A stretch of DNA of 64,000 bases. Origin: Saxidomus purpurata. Taxonomy: Eukaryota; Mollusca; Bivalvia; Venerida; Veneridae. Under the pieces are notes generated by a model. That model did not search any database. It was not told the origin of the DNA and saw nothing but the letters and a program-made list of their open reading frames with translations. Made by a program: the position numbers and the translations under genes. Within the stretch, counting starts at the first letter, position 1. Every line of letters begins with the position of its first letter. Below, piece by piece: positions 1-12,125 of the stretch. Location of the stretch: the NCBI GenBank assembly GCA_022818135.1, contig JAFMSR010000001.1, forward strand, positions 32,962,463-33,026,462, read 5' to 3'.

Positions 1-690
1 GATTGAAACAAAACTTGAGCAGAATGTGTATGGTAACAAAGAGTCAGAAGCTCACCTGAGCACAAAGTTCTTGTACTGAGCTATATTGTGATGGTACTTC
101 GTCAGTCGTCATCAGTCACATGTATTGCGTCTTGTGTCATCAAAATTTTCCTTCAAACAAATTAACATCTGAAAATAATGGGCCATTGACAATTGTTTCG
201 AAACTTGTTAACAATCATCCTTGTAAAGCTGTTTATCAGATTCCTTGAAATTGAATGAATCTATGCAGAACTCTGGTTGCCATGGCAACTTAAAAAGAAA
301 AACATTAAAAATCTTTTTGTCAGAAATCACTGGCCCAATTTCAAAATAATTCAGCACGAATGTTTCATGTGTGACCCTCTACCAAATTCCTTCAAATTAT
401 TCTAATCCAATGAAAAACATGGCCGCCAGAGGTCTGTTCCAGTTTTTCAATATTTGTATGTAGTGAGAACTTAAAAAATCTTGTCACATATTGCTTGCCG
501 ATTTCAAAATAATTTGGCACTAATATTTCTTAGTGACCTTGCATCAAATTCCTTGAAATTGTTCTAGTTTGTTAAAAATTGAGCCATGCTGTGAGAAAAT
601 GTATTATGTATTTAGAACAATGTTTTCACTTTTGAACCTTCATTAGCTCTAAAATTTTCTTTTACATGGCTCAAAGAATAATAAAGAGAA
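1..690. repeat. Degenerate dispersed repeat
   Basis: No gene is visible. Phrases recur at roughly 175-base spacing near 335-430 and 500-580, for example 'tttcaaaataatt', 'accaaattccttcaaatt' and 'gttctag/attctaat'. This indicates old, diverged tandem units of a dispersed repeat. The boundaries are unclear and the left edge is cut by the window. Confidence 0.5.
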
Positions 691-1690
691 TAATAGCATA
701 GCCATGTGAGTATCATTTCGTTAGAACTTCTGTCCATCTGTCTGTCCATAAACTTTTCCTAGATAATGCTTTACAGGTCGCAATTTTCATTTGAATTTCA
801 TGAAACTTACTGATAAGGATACCTGCAACTTTTTGATGTTCCCAATTGTTTTTTGGGTCAGTTGGTCAAAGGTCAAGATCACAGTGACCCCCTGATAATG
901 TTTCTTTGATAACACTCTATGTACTGAGGTCACAATCTCTATTCAACTTTCATCAAACTTGCTCAAAGGTTACCTACAACATGTAGATGATCCCTACTGT
1001 TTTTGGGGTCAATGGGTCGAAGGTCAAGGCCACAGTGACTCAAACTTTGAAAATCTCTTTCACTCTATATCATCAGATCTTCACTCACAGTCTTCAACTT
1101 CATCTGATGATTGGTCTTATTGAGTAGAGGATCCCCAAAATGTTTGGCATGAGTGGGTCAAAGGTCAAAGTCTCAGAGACCTAAAAATCTTTTCAGCTCA
1201 ATATTTTCAGATCTACTTGACCCACAGTCTTCAAACTTCATAGGACGGTTGGTTTTACTGAGTAGATAATTTCTACTGTTTTGGGGGTCAGTGGGTCAAG
1301 GTCACATTGACCCGAACTTTGAAAATCTTTTGTACCCAGTATCTTGAGATCTGCTTGACCCACAGTCTTCAAACTTCATACGATAGTTGGTCGTACTGAA
1401 TAGATTATCCGTACTGTTTTTGGTGTCAGTGGGTCAAGGTCACATTGACCCGAACTTTGAAAATCTTTTGTACCCAGTATCTTGAGATCTGCTTGACCCA
1501 CAGTCTTCAAACTTTATACGATAGTTGGTCGTACTGAATAGATTATCCCTACTGTTTTTGGTGTCAGTGGGTCAAGGTCACAGTGACCTCAGTTAACTTT
1601 TCCTTGATAACATTGCAAAAGATTTTCACAAAACTTACTCAGTCCAGTCAGACAAGTAGAGTGATACTAGACCTTTTGGGCAACTTGTTT
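690..1690. repeat. Tandem repeat with hormone-response-like palindromes
   Basis: About seven units of roughly 110-150 bases share the core 'gtgggtcaaggtcacagtgacc' and the linkers 'cagtcttcaaacttcata' and 'gaaaatcttttg'. The last units, near 1250-1600, are almost identical. The array opens near 'agcatagccatgtgagtat' and closes near 'agaccttttgggcaac', which I take as the element edges. No open reading frame runs through it. This type of repeat is widespread in bivalve genomes as far as I know, but its class is not clear to me. Confidence 0.7.
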
Positions 1691-4364
1691 TTTTTTATAA
1701 ATCCTCATCATACGAATGTATTTTGACAGAATGTGTATCGCCGTATGATCTTGTCGAGGTTTAGTTTTGGACCTAATCGGACTTTGATATAAAAAACGAC
1801 GGCAATAACTTATCAACTTAAAGATAAAATACGATTTAAAAGTACATTGAATTAAAGCTATTAAATTCCCACAGATGAAAGGCTATAACAAAATACAATA
1901 ACTTGCTTAAATAGAATCCAGTGCTGTTCTGGGCACACTAAACTTTTGTTTTTATATGTAACAAATCGAAGGATATTTAGATGTACTCAGTACTTCACAC
2001 AGTTTTCCAGTCTCTACAATAAACATCAAATGAAACACATTTATGATAAAAAGATAGTATTTGAGCAAAGTTCTTGATACAAACTCGTGATCAACTTCAA
2101 AAGCTTTACACGAGACAGCAAACTGATTTGAGATATACCAATTCCTTGGAAGGTGAAACTGGGTCCTTATTAGGGGGAAACTATATTCTTTCTTAGGTCT
2201 GTTCAATTTTAAAATTTTGTTTCCGTAAACAAAGATAAAACCTCTTTTTTAAATGTTGTATTTATTTGACATTTTTGATGGCCAGATTAGATATTCTAAT
2301 ACTTAAAATAAGTCTGCTACGTACACATGCATCAACTTAGATCGAAAGACCATATTCATGCACATATCTAGTATATTTGGTTGTAATGTATAAATCTCCA
2401 TTTTCCAAAATCGATTCAAAAAGTCATGATGTTCTTGTTGGGATGTTAACTCGTTTGACCGATAATTCTTTGTCTAATGGTTGTTGACTTTGATGAAACT
2501 ATCTTACATCGTTTGAATTGCTTTATCAGGGTGTGATCAGACTGGCGAATACTGCCATCTCACTAAACACGTTATTGCTCATCGAATCGTTCTTCGAAAC
2601 AATATAAACCAACATCGCCATTTGACATAGATTTTTTCCGTTTTGTGCTCCTATAAATGTAAATGTCTCGTATTTAGGTCACTTTATAAGGGAGTGACTT
2701 AGTAAACAACTGTTTTTGCTACTGTTCATTATCTTTCCCAAAAAAAAAAGCAGATTAAAATCAACAGTAATGGAAGAAGGAAAATATACGTCTTACCTTT
2801 GTTAGATTTCACTTTACCTAGCTTTAGGATACTATTTTGTCAACACTTTCAGCAGTTGTTTTGACCGTATATAATAAACCCTTCATTGTAAATCATGTCA
2901 TAGTTATTTTTTCCTGTGCAAAACGCAAATTAATAATTTATTTCATTCATTACAGACTAAGCGAGATCCTGATCATGTTAAAATAATTAAGAGCAGGGAT
3001 AGATTCAAAATACTGTCATGTCTAAACGTAAACGTTCATGATGCGTTGCAAACCGTAGGACAACGTTTATTTTCGCTAAGTTGATGCCACCCATTCATAC
3101 CATTTGCATAATTTGCTAAACCGTAGTTGATTTCTTTTCCCCACTACCTTTTTGGATTTAAAAAGTTACAATCATACGTGAGCAGATGCATTTATGGCTC
3201 AATTATATTTTTATTGTAGCTCTATAATATATACCGAAAGCTGTATTACAAAATTATATCAAATTATTGTTATTGCGGAATATTGATTGTATATCGTCTT
3301 GGAAGTCCTGATGGCATGATATAAAATTTCAAATATCTTTTTATTCGACGATAAATTTCTTTCAGAAAAAAAAAAATTTAATCAGTGAAAGACTATAGTT
3401 AATAAATGACAAGTCTTAGATTTTTTCTTTCATTTGAAATCCTTATTGCCTATACAGGTATGTCCCGCAGACTGATTAACCAATCAGATTACCAGATCAC
3501 TTCGTGGTTTTTTGTTTATGGTAGACTCTGATGCAAATGTAATGAACGTAAAACGAAATTTAAAGCATATGGAAACATAAATTTGCGTGTCATTGTCAGT
3601 GCTTGTGTTTTTATTTAACAGTCAAGAAACACTCAATTAAAGCAATATTGAAGCTGGTTTATCGAAGTAAGAATGCATTTACAGCTCAATGTACATGACG
3701 TGCTTATTTTACAAGTTTAACTGAATCACCAAGAAAGAGAAGCACTGAACTGCGCGTGAATTTGAAAATGGTGTTTTCGTAGTTTTTACATTATTAATGT
3801 TCATTGGCGTACCTAAATTTATTGACACATCCTCGTACATGTAAGTAAATACTGTTCCTAAAATTTAAAAGGATTACTGAACAAACAAATGGAAAAAAAT
3901 AGAGACAAAGTCTTTAGAGGAGACCATGATTTTAATGTTCTGCAAACCCACAAAAAGTGATCACGTGGAGTAGACTTACTGTGGCGTAATCATCATACGT
4001 TACAGTATCGCTTCATCATGTAATTACTGACCAAAAGGTAAACAGGAAAAAAAAACAAGAAAGAAAAAAATACCAGTTCAGATCGTCTAAAAGATAACCT
4101 GACAGTTTAACAATTGAAATGAAATGTGTTGATCTGATTTGCTATGGCAGACCAGGAAGAACAAATAGCACTTGCATATAATGTTCAGCATCCAGTCAGT
4201 ACGAACAAACGACGACGGCATTTGTAGAGGTAAGATAATTATTTTAGTATGATATTTCTATCTTTATCGCAGAATGAAGCTATTAACTGATAGATTGGAT
4301 TTTTAAGATTAATGTTTTTCTTCAATTACATTTGTACATTTAAAATGTTAAACTTTATATTTAT
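1691..4364. other. AT-rich intergenic stretch, no supported gene
   Basis: This stretch is AT-rich with no exon that could be defended. The only curiosity is a 27-codon ORF at 4144-4227 with a splice-donor-like AG|GTAAGA just after its stop. No partner exon was found, so it is not called as a gene. Confidence 0.5.
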
Positions 4365-4711
4365 TTAAAGGTCCAATACTAAGCGAAAATTAAGTGACAG
4401 TTATTTCAATGGCAAGTACATTACCTTATGCAAGACACTAAATAATGAAGATTGTCAGGTTAAAATTTACAGAAAGTGTTTGGAACACAAAGAAAAGTAT
4501 GTGTATTATGTTCAAATCTCAGTGATTCGACAAAATGACTACCCAGGTTTTTTTTAACTTTCTTCATAATGCATAGAAAAATAATTGTACATGTACTGTG
4601 GTTTATTTAGAATTTCTACATACCAACTTTCATTTTTTATTAAAAACAACTTATTTCTGTGTTTTTTTAAGTATATTCGAATTTTCGCTTTCCTTAGTAT
4701 TGGACCTTTAA
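4365..4711. mobile_element. MITE with TTAA at both ends
   Basis: The two ends are inverted copies: the left reads TTAAAGGTCCAATACTAAGC and the right is its complement with a small indel ('gctttccttagtattggacc'). Each end abuts TTAA, the target used by piggyBac-like and Kolobok-like transposases. At 347 bases it has no coding capacity, so it would be a non-autonomous element. The superfamily is inferred from the TTAA flank only. Confidence 0.7.
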
Positions 4712-4754
4712 AGCCTCTAACGTTTTTAAGGTAAACAATGTATCAAGTAAAATA

Positions 4755-4835
4755 CTTCAATGTCAGAACTATGGTGGCATACTTCTGCCACCACATAACC
4801 TATGGTGGCATATTTCTGCCACCACATAACCACTT
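4755..4835. repeat. Twin perfect hairpins (TATGGTGGCA stem)
   Basis: Two adjacent copies of TATGGTGGCA-loop-TGCCACCACATA occur back to back. Each can fold into a stem of about ten base pairs with a six-base loop. They sit at the left edge of the palindrome array that follows and may be its terminal structure. Confidence 0.6.
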
Positions 4836-6090
4836 AATTATCACGTTATATTAACTAGTTATCACGTTATATTAACTAGTTAGTCACTTAATTATCATGA
4901 TAAATATCTGATTAACGCGTTAATTTTTATGTTAACAGATACTTATGTCAACGCAAAAAGTGTATGTTACTGCCCACTACTGCCAACAGATACCTACATT
5001 ATGATATTTTAGATATCTATTAAGTGGTTAACGTGTTATGTAACTAGTTAGTCAGATAAGTATCGTGATAATTATGTGGTTAACTAGTTATGTAACTAGT
5101 TAATCAGATAAATATCGTGATAATTATGTCGTTAACTAGTTATTGACTAGTTAGTCAGATAATTATCGTGTTAATTATCTGATTAACTAGTTACATAACT
5201 AGTTAACAACATAATTATCACGATATTATATTAACTAGTTAGCATAATAAGTTATCGTCATAATTATCGTGTTAATTATCTGATTAACTAGTTACATAAG
5301 CTAGTTAACGACGATAATCATTACGTTACTTATCTGACTAACTAGTTAACGACATAATTATCACGATACTTATCTCACTAACTAGTTAACGACGTATAAT
5401 TATCACGATTAACTTTATCTAACTAGTTAGTCAGTAAGTATCGTCATAATTATGTGACGAACTACTTATTAACTTGTTAGTCAGATAAGTATCGTGATAA
5501 TTATGCCGTTAACTAGTTATGTAACTAGTTAATCAGATAATTAACATGATAATTATCTGATTAACTAGTTACATAACTAGTTAACGACATAATTATCATG
5601 ATATTTATTAACGTTAGTAACTAGTTACATAACACGTTAACTACTTAATAGATAGTTAACAGATAATTAACACGATAATTATCTGATTAACTAGTTACAT
5701 AACAGTTAACGACATTTTTGTCATGATATTTATCTGTTAACAAAATACAACTCGTTAACCACATAATTATCACGATATTTATCTCACTAACTAGTTTACA
5801 TAACCGTTAAGCAGTTAATAGATATCTAAAATATCATTATCCAGGTATCTGTTGGAATTAGTCACCCGTAATATACACTTGTTTGTGTTGACTTAATTAT
5901 CATGATAAATATATGATCAACGCGTTAATGTTTTATCATGATAATTAACTGTACTAACTAGTTATATTACGTCATAATTAAGTGTATGTTACTGCCCACT
6001 ACTGCCAACAGATACTTACATAATGATGTTTTAGATATCTATTAAGTGTTTAACGTGTTATGTAACTAGTTAGTCAGATAAGTATATCTT
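4836..6090. repeat. Array of short palindromes (AACTAGTT / ATTATCACGATAAT)
   Basis: For 1.2 kb the sequence is built almost only from a few short self-complementary words: 'ttaactagttacataactagttaa', 'attatcrtgataatt', 'tcagataa' and 'cgttaac'. They appear in varying order and both orientations. A segment of about 195 bases occurs twice in direct orientation, at 4870-5065 and 5893-6085. Both copies carry 'gtgtatgttactgcccactactgccaacag' split around the same neighbours. No reading frame is maintained. I cannot place it in a known satellite family. Confidence 0.75.
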
Positions 6091-6099
6091 TTATAGAGA

Positions 6100-6960
6100 A
6101 ATAACTTGCGTTGCCGGCGGAACAACTCCTGTTTGTGAAATCTTACAATTATGGCATGAGTTACACTTGATTGGCTCCGCTCTTTAGTTACATGCTTTAA
6201 TCCAGCGGCCGAGCGGTTAAGGTCACTTAGATGTACTAACTAAACCAAACCATTTAAACCTTTCGAATTATTATTTGGAACATGCTGACTGACATGTGTT
6301 TGAAACCGTACGTCAAAATTCACTCAAGCAAATTCAAAAGATATCACATGACAACGAAGACTTTATGTGACGACATGTTAAAGTGGAATTATGCGCATTT
6401 TTTTTCAAGTAAAAATCCAGATGAAATAGGTCTGTGTAAAGAGGGTAACCCAATACACCAAATTCTTCCTGCTAGTCTGTTACCATTACGAAATAACAAC
6501 TTTCCAAATATTACTTTTCTATTTTGACTGGGGCAGTCTTTAAAAAAACAACTGCATGTCTTCCACTGTCGAAATCTCTACCAACAACAATAACAGAAGA
6601 AAGTGGTAATCCAGGGACCACAGCTTCGATTCATCTAACATAATTATACGTCCGCAGGGACGTATTAGGTTATTGCACTTGTCGTCCGTCCGTCTTTTCG
6701 TCTCTCTGTCCCTTTGAAAATTGAAGGCAAAATTGCCATGGCATTTTTTGCCAGTTAGACAGGTACAGCTATGATGGTCTTGGTCACTAGATGATGACCC
6801 GGTGTGTGGGTCAAATTGACACTTAATAGCCTATCCTTCGGGTGTATATAGCTGCTGTCCTACTGACAGCTTTTGTTGTTGTTGTTATCATTATTGTTAT
6901 TATTATTATTTGGTAGACATTGTTACACGTACCTGATTAAAATATTTCTGCCGTTCCTTT
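6100..6960. other. Upstream region of the BRICHOS-like gene
   Basis: No gene is supported here. A tRNA-like A-box phrase ('gcggccgagcggttaagg', 6205-6222) occurs without a matching B box, so it is probably a broken SINE head. A dispersed repeat begins near 6640 ('cgtccgcagggacgtatta'). A TATA-like 'tgtatatagc' at about 6843 is a possible core promoter. A good splice acceptor (tttcctttcag-like) ends at 6963, suggesting that a non-coding 5' exon of the downstream gene lies in this stretch. Confidence 0.4.
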
Positions 6961-7009
6961 CAGGAGAGAGCATTTTTACCTTAGCAGTTAAGACAGAGAA
7001 TCGCTAACT

Positions 7010-9506
7010 ATGCAGGCATCTGTCTTCATACTTGTAGCAGCTTTTGTGATGGGTATTTCATGGGCCGAACAGGTAAAGGATTCACACGTACATGATATAT
7101 ATTTACCGAAACGATAAAGTATGTCCTGATAAACACATAGAAATGAAGTTCCATTGTGCCGGACTCCCTTTGTGCATGGGCACCTCATTCAAACATTCCC
7201 AGAGAAAAGTTGAAAAAATATAAAAGTTTTTTGTCCATTTTCTTAAGTTAACAGTCCTTCCTTTGATAACAACCATCAAATTCTGGATCTATAAAATATC
7301 ACAAAACTGTGAGACATATTACACATTGCTAAGAGATCGTAAACAGCGGGCTAAATATTTTAACATTTAAGAAGTACCACTGAAAAGAAAATGAAATAAC
7401 TTTAGAAAATTGGTAAGTTTCGGTTCAAAGTCGAAATAAAGTTTATCTTGCTTGTGCATACAAGAGCAATATATTTCCGTCACTTTTTAAGATCATATTA
7501 AATTTTTTAATCTAATGCTCACTTGATGAAATAAATTTTGATCTTGCATCGAAACAATGTACGGGATTGAGAATGAGAATAACGATAATTGATTTATAAT
7601 ATGCAAGTTTCTAAAAGGAATAGATATATACATTTTACCTTCTTTTAGACTTACCATTTGGAAAGAACAAGTGAAGGTAGTAAAGACATTCTTGAAGTAA
7701 CAAACAGTGAAGGAGAAGTCGTGGAAATCATTGAAGCCTTTACAGAGGATGTAAGTCGGGATGTGTTTTCAATATCATTTTCGTCAGTGGCGAAATGCAT
7801 TTCCTATATACTGATTAAGAAATAATAAATGCCTCCCTGTATTTTATCGTTGAATAAAATATAGTCAGGAATTTGGATGCGTAGTAATTAAGTCACGAGT
7901 GCGTAGCACGAGTGATTTAATTTTTCGCATCCAAATGACTGACTGTATTTTATTCAACGATAAAATAGGACCAATTTATTATTTCGATTCTAACACGTCA
8001 TAACAATCCCGAACTTTATTTAACGCGTAGTAGTACATCATTGTAACCTTAAAACGCGAGATACGATTGGACGCGCTTGTTTACATACGTCACGTCGTTA
8101 CGTCATTTTAAGGCACGTCGTCCTTGGAAAAACGTGCTGTATTTTATCGTAAAATAAAATACAGGCTTTTTCCCTCTACGTTTATATAGGAAAAGCAGCC
8201 CCCCTTGGTTTTAAGAAATAATAAATGCCTCCCTGTATTTATCGTTGAATAAATATAGTCAGAAATTTGGATCGTAGCAATTAAATCACGAGTGCGTACA
8301 CGAGTGATTTAATTTTCCGCATCCAAATGACTGACTGTATTTTATTCAATGATAAACTATAGGGAACATTTATTATTTCGATTCTAACACGTTATTTTCT
8401 TTGAAAACAATCCCGAACTTTATTTAACGCGTAGTAGTACATCATTGTAACCTTAAAACGCGAGATACGATGGACGCGCTGTTTACATACGTCACGTCGT
8501 TACGTCATTTAAGGCACGTCGCCCCACGAAAACCGTGCCCCCCCTGTATTTTATCGTTAAATAAAATACAGGCTTTTCCCTATATGTTTATATAGGAAAA
8601 ACAGCCGCTTGTGTTAGAATTGCCAATAAACTTGAAACTTGTTATTCAAAATATGTATTCTGAAATTATAGTGATTGCACGATAAAAGTTCATGACAAAT
8701 TTATAGATACAGTCAAATTCTCCAGGTATGGAGTTCACGTTTATTTGTACCAATAACTTTATTTTTGTCAAAACACCAAATAATAGGTTTTCAAATCTAA
8801 GGTAAAATAAAGAAAGAGTTAATATACTCTACACGCGTTGCACTAAATTGGAACAAAAATAGTCAAATGTCACCGAAAGTTTGTCAAAGCTTACCATCAT
8901 TACCTACGGTATATTCATATCAACAGTGTAGTCCATCCGCAGACGATAAGAAAATAATTTTCACGTTTGTTTCCTTAGAAGTTTGAATTAACTTTGAGGA
9001 GATATTAACGTTTAGACAAACAATAAACCGTTTACGGACGTGAACAAGATATTATGTGTCGGATAAATGTTTACCTTTTCTGCTACCTTTTCTCATAGCT
9101 GCAGGATTCATGATTCTGTGTGTATATCTGGCTATTGGTGGGTGCCGTGTTTGATGGTGTTTAGGGCCCTTTACTTAAAGTTTTATCTTTTACAACTCCT
9201 ATATTTATATTTTGATTTTTTTTAGGATTATCAACTAGTTAAACCGACTGCAGAAGACGACTATGTTTGTCTTGTCTTTCCCTTTACTAAGGTGAGTGGT
9301 TAAATGCGATTTGATTATGAATTTTTCTAAGGTCTTATATTATGGAATAAACGCCCTTAATCAAAACTGAAAATACAAGTTTATAAAAACATAATAATAA
9401 GACAGTTGATAAAATCTGATAAGAGTTGAAGTACAATTTACTATTCTTGTACATGTACAGACACTAAATAGTCATCATTGATTCAGAATTTAGATATTCA
9501 TGATTA

Positions 9507-9543
<37 letters not shown>

Positions 9544-10682
9544 TATTATTTGTATTATTATTATTAATATTATTATTATTATCAAGGTCTTTCAAATACT
9601 ATTTGAAAGACATTGTTATTATGTTATATGCTACATTAACTTTTCTTTACATCAAAACACATTTGCAGGAGTCTGAAGGGAGTAAATGTTTCACAACTGA
9701 GCCCTATTACTCCCAGTATATGGATGATCCGGAGACTGAACAGAGGTTAGCTGACTGCGAGGGCCGTGAGATCTTTGTCTTCAAACCAGTGGACTGTAGT
9801 GATGATGCACAGCCAGGTAACAACGATATAATATAACATGCTTTGACCTTGTTAAAGAGATTAGTTGTGACCTGTTTTAATACAGATGATTTGTTCATAT
9901 ATATAGTATACTCAAAGTTGTATTTTTTTTCTCGCTATTGCTTGGTACCCACTGACCAGAATGTCGTGAATGGATTTATAAGTATCGTGCCTCGTTGTGA
10001 ATATTGTTGGCATGTTAAGCGATTGAGTTATGGCACTTCGATTATTTAACATAGAGATGTTTGTTTATCCAGCACCCTTATTCCCCGACTGTGTCAGAGC
10101 GGCAAGCAAAAAAGTAGAATAACCATGTGAAGGCACCGTCTTGAGTGTGTTCATCACCTTCAGTGATAGGTCTGGTTTGATCAATGTTATATATAGGCCT
10201 ACTGTTCAAGCTTTGATAAGAAGGTGATGTAGAAAAGTTGTTACGGGAACGATGCTCCTGTTCTTGACTAAAATGAAAAGTTTAAGCGTGATTACAAATA
10301 TTTGATACATTTCTTTCTACATGTACATGTATGTACATAAATTTTAAGTCACTAAAACGCACTAAATGATTTAGGAAATACAACTCGGCTGATATAATTT
10401 TAACGACTGGTCTAGTGAAGCAGTCATAGTATTCCAAAACCTAACTGTGTTAATAAAGCGAAAGCAATTCTCAGAACTGACAATTACGATAACCTGTGCT
10501 AATTTTTTCTTCCAGGTATACGGCGGAAACGTGCTGGTTGTTATTATGAAGAAAAACTTGTGTCTGTCTGCGTGAAGTATGAACAATACTGCACCAAGAA
10601 CCGTTGGTGGGGGAAATGCAAATCTTGGGGATACAAATGCGTCCAGGAACGTGCAGAAGTTGTAAGAACCGAGAGGTGCTAA
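7010..10682 (+). CDS. Secreted BRICHOS-like precursor with C-terminal six-cysteine peptide
   Basis: Five coding exons join in frame (7010-7072, 7649-7750, 9226-9291, 9669-9816, 10516-10682; all GT-AG) into 181 residues. Residues 1-19 form a signal peptide (MQASVFILVAAFVMGISWA). Residues 22-127 look like a short BRICHOS region: a beta-rich segment ending DDYVCLVFPF (C70) and a closing segment DCEGREIFVFKP (C107). The latter resembles the CGDLPIFWLKP closing motif of chondromodulin-type BRICHOS proteins. Residues 129-132 (RRKR) form a furin-type site. The remaining 49 residues contain six cysteines (135, 145, 152, 161, 168, 181), an RWWGKCKSWGYKC stretch and a net positive charge of about +4. 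In known BRICHOS proteins the domain chaperones a C-terminal product, which in annelid arenicins is antimicrobial. An antimicrobial or signalling peptide is therefore the inference. The ATG is the first after a 5' splice acceptor at 6963. Likely polyadenylation signals are AATAAA at 11134 and 11626. BRICHOS membership is moderately sure; the gene structure is strongly supported. Confidence 0.85.
7816..8615. mobile_element. Tandem duplicate MITE-like element in intron 2
   Basis: Two direct copies with a period of 396 bases start at 7816 and 8212 ('taagaaataataaatgcctc') and are about 90% alike by eye. Within each copy, 'actgtattttatcgttgaataaaat' is repeated inverted about 90 bases later around 'cacgagtgcgtagcacgagtg', so each can fold into a long hairpin. 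Further inverted 'ttttatcg...aaataaaataca' pieces lie near the end. No coding capacity is present. The whole lies in the 1475-base second intron of the BRICHOS-like gene. Confidence 0.7.
9508..9592. repeat. (AAT)n / (ATT)n microsatellite
   Basis: About 13 AAT triplets pass into ATT triplets, making a self-complementary microsatellite. It lies in intron 3 of the BRICHOS-like gene, about 75 bases before exon 4. Confidence 0.9.
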
Positions 10683-11640
10683 CCAAAACAGAAGCATCGC
10701 GGGCGAACTCTATATACTAAACCACAAAATGTTTACACGTGACACATTTCATGTTTGTTATTTTTATAAGCATGCAAAAATATCGCTGCATTTATTCTAA
10801 GAAAATTAATAATTACAATAAGTACAATCGAAAAGTCCATTTAAAACTAATTTGGGAGTGGAACAAAACATGTTATAAACTGCGGCATACTCTTGTAAGT
10901 AAATGAAAGTAGTTCGTGTCACTAATTTATTGATACATACTGATTATTTCTGCCCACATTTCTTTCAATTTCAACAAATTCTTAGTCCTAACTACATTTT
11001 ACATGTTAGAGTGCAAGACTGGAAGACTGCTCATTTTCAAAAATATAAATCTGTACTCTCGATCTATATATATACTTTAATTACATACGTCCTAGTTCGT
11101 AGAAGCATGTCATATTACCACAAGATTGTCATCAATAAAAGAATTTCAATTTAATCATTCATTGTCATAAATCTGTATAGCTTAATACGTTGACCCATTT
11201 TATCTACTTTATTGTGTTTAACCTTTTAAATTTATTCAAAAATACCGAATTTGTTTTTTCATGTTTTTTGATACGCTAGAGTGAGGTGAATAAATTTGAA
11301 AACAAAAGATACTCGTGATTAATACTGAGGAAAACGCCAAAAAGAAAACGTGCAAGTGATATCCTGTCAAATAGGATATTAAAACATTCTTGTTTATGCC
11401 ACAATATTCACAAAGATAATGGTAATGACGAAAACAATATTGTACTGAACTTTGATATTGTCTTGATAATGGGTGCTTGAAATCTATAGTGTTTTACATG
11501 CAGCACTGCTTTGTTTTATACATTAACTGTATTACATATAATAATTAGTTAATCCTTGTTTCCGAACGTAACATGTTTGTTCTCTTATTACATATGCCGT
11601 TAATCAACTGCATGTATTTCTAGCTAATAAAAGTGTTCAA
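10683..11640 (+). other. Probable 3' untranslated region of the BRICHOS-like gene
   Basis: No other coding region is seen. AATAAA occurs at 11134-11139 and again at 11626-11631. The second is followed by a T/G-rich tract ('ttctcgttgtttcgtttcg'), which is the better polyadenylation context. Transcript ends are inferred, not shown. Confidence 0.4.
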
Positions 11641-11934
11641 TACGCATCATTCTCGTTGTTTCGTTTCGTTTCGTAACTTAAGTTCATCACAACCTATCGT
11701 GCAGTTCGCATGGTTGAAAAAGGATCAAGTTTTACACAAATGAAAATACTTTGGTTGAATGTTCTATACATTTATATCTACAACAAAATGACTAAATTGG
11801 TTCAATGTATCAACCATTTCAACACGTTTGTATCGGTTATTACTAAAGCATTTGTTTGGTCGAATCTTTTAGGCGTGTGCAACATGTCTGTATGTCATTT
11901 ACGTATTTTTTATAGTTTTTAAGTTACTTCAGTT

Positions 11935-12125
11935 ATTTCAGAGTTATGCTAGAATTATTTCAGAGTCAGAGTTATTTCAGAGTTATGTCAGAAAAATTTC
12001 AGAGTCAGAGTTATTGTCAGAGTTATTTCAGAGTTATGTCAGAATTATTTCCGAGTCAGAGTTATTTCAGAGTTATTTCAGAGTTATTTCTGAGTTATTT
12101 CCGAGTCAGAGTTATTTCAGAAGAG
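11935..12125. repeat. Short minisatellite, 'cagagttattt' units
   Basis: Units of about 11 bases ('tcagagttatt') and variants ('cagagtcagagttatt', 'gtcagaattatt') are repeated some 15 times. They read as repeated SELFQS-type words in one frame, but there is no flanking coding signal. The preceding stretch 11641-11934 holds nothing recognisable. Confidence 0.8.

Noticed and set aside
4144..4227. 27-codon ORF (MADQEEQIALAYNVQHPVST...) followed by a donor-like GTAAGA
   Set aside because: No downstream exon, upstream promoter or homology supports it. The stop precedes the donor.
6201..6222. tRNA-like A box
   Set aside because: There is no B box or cloverleaf downstream, so it is not a tRNA gene and only a possible SINE fragment.
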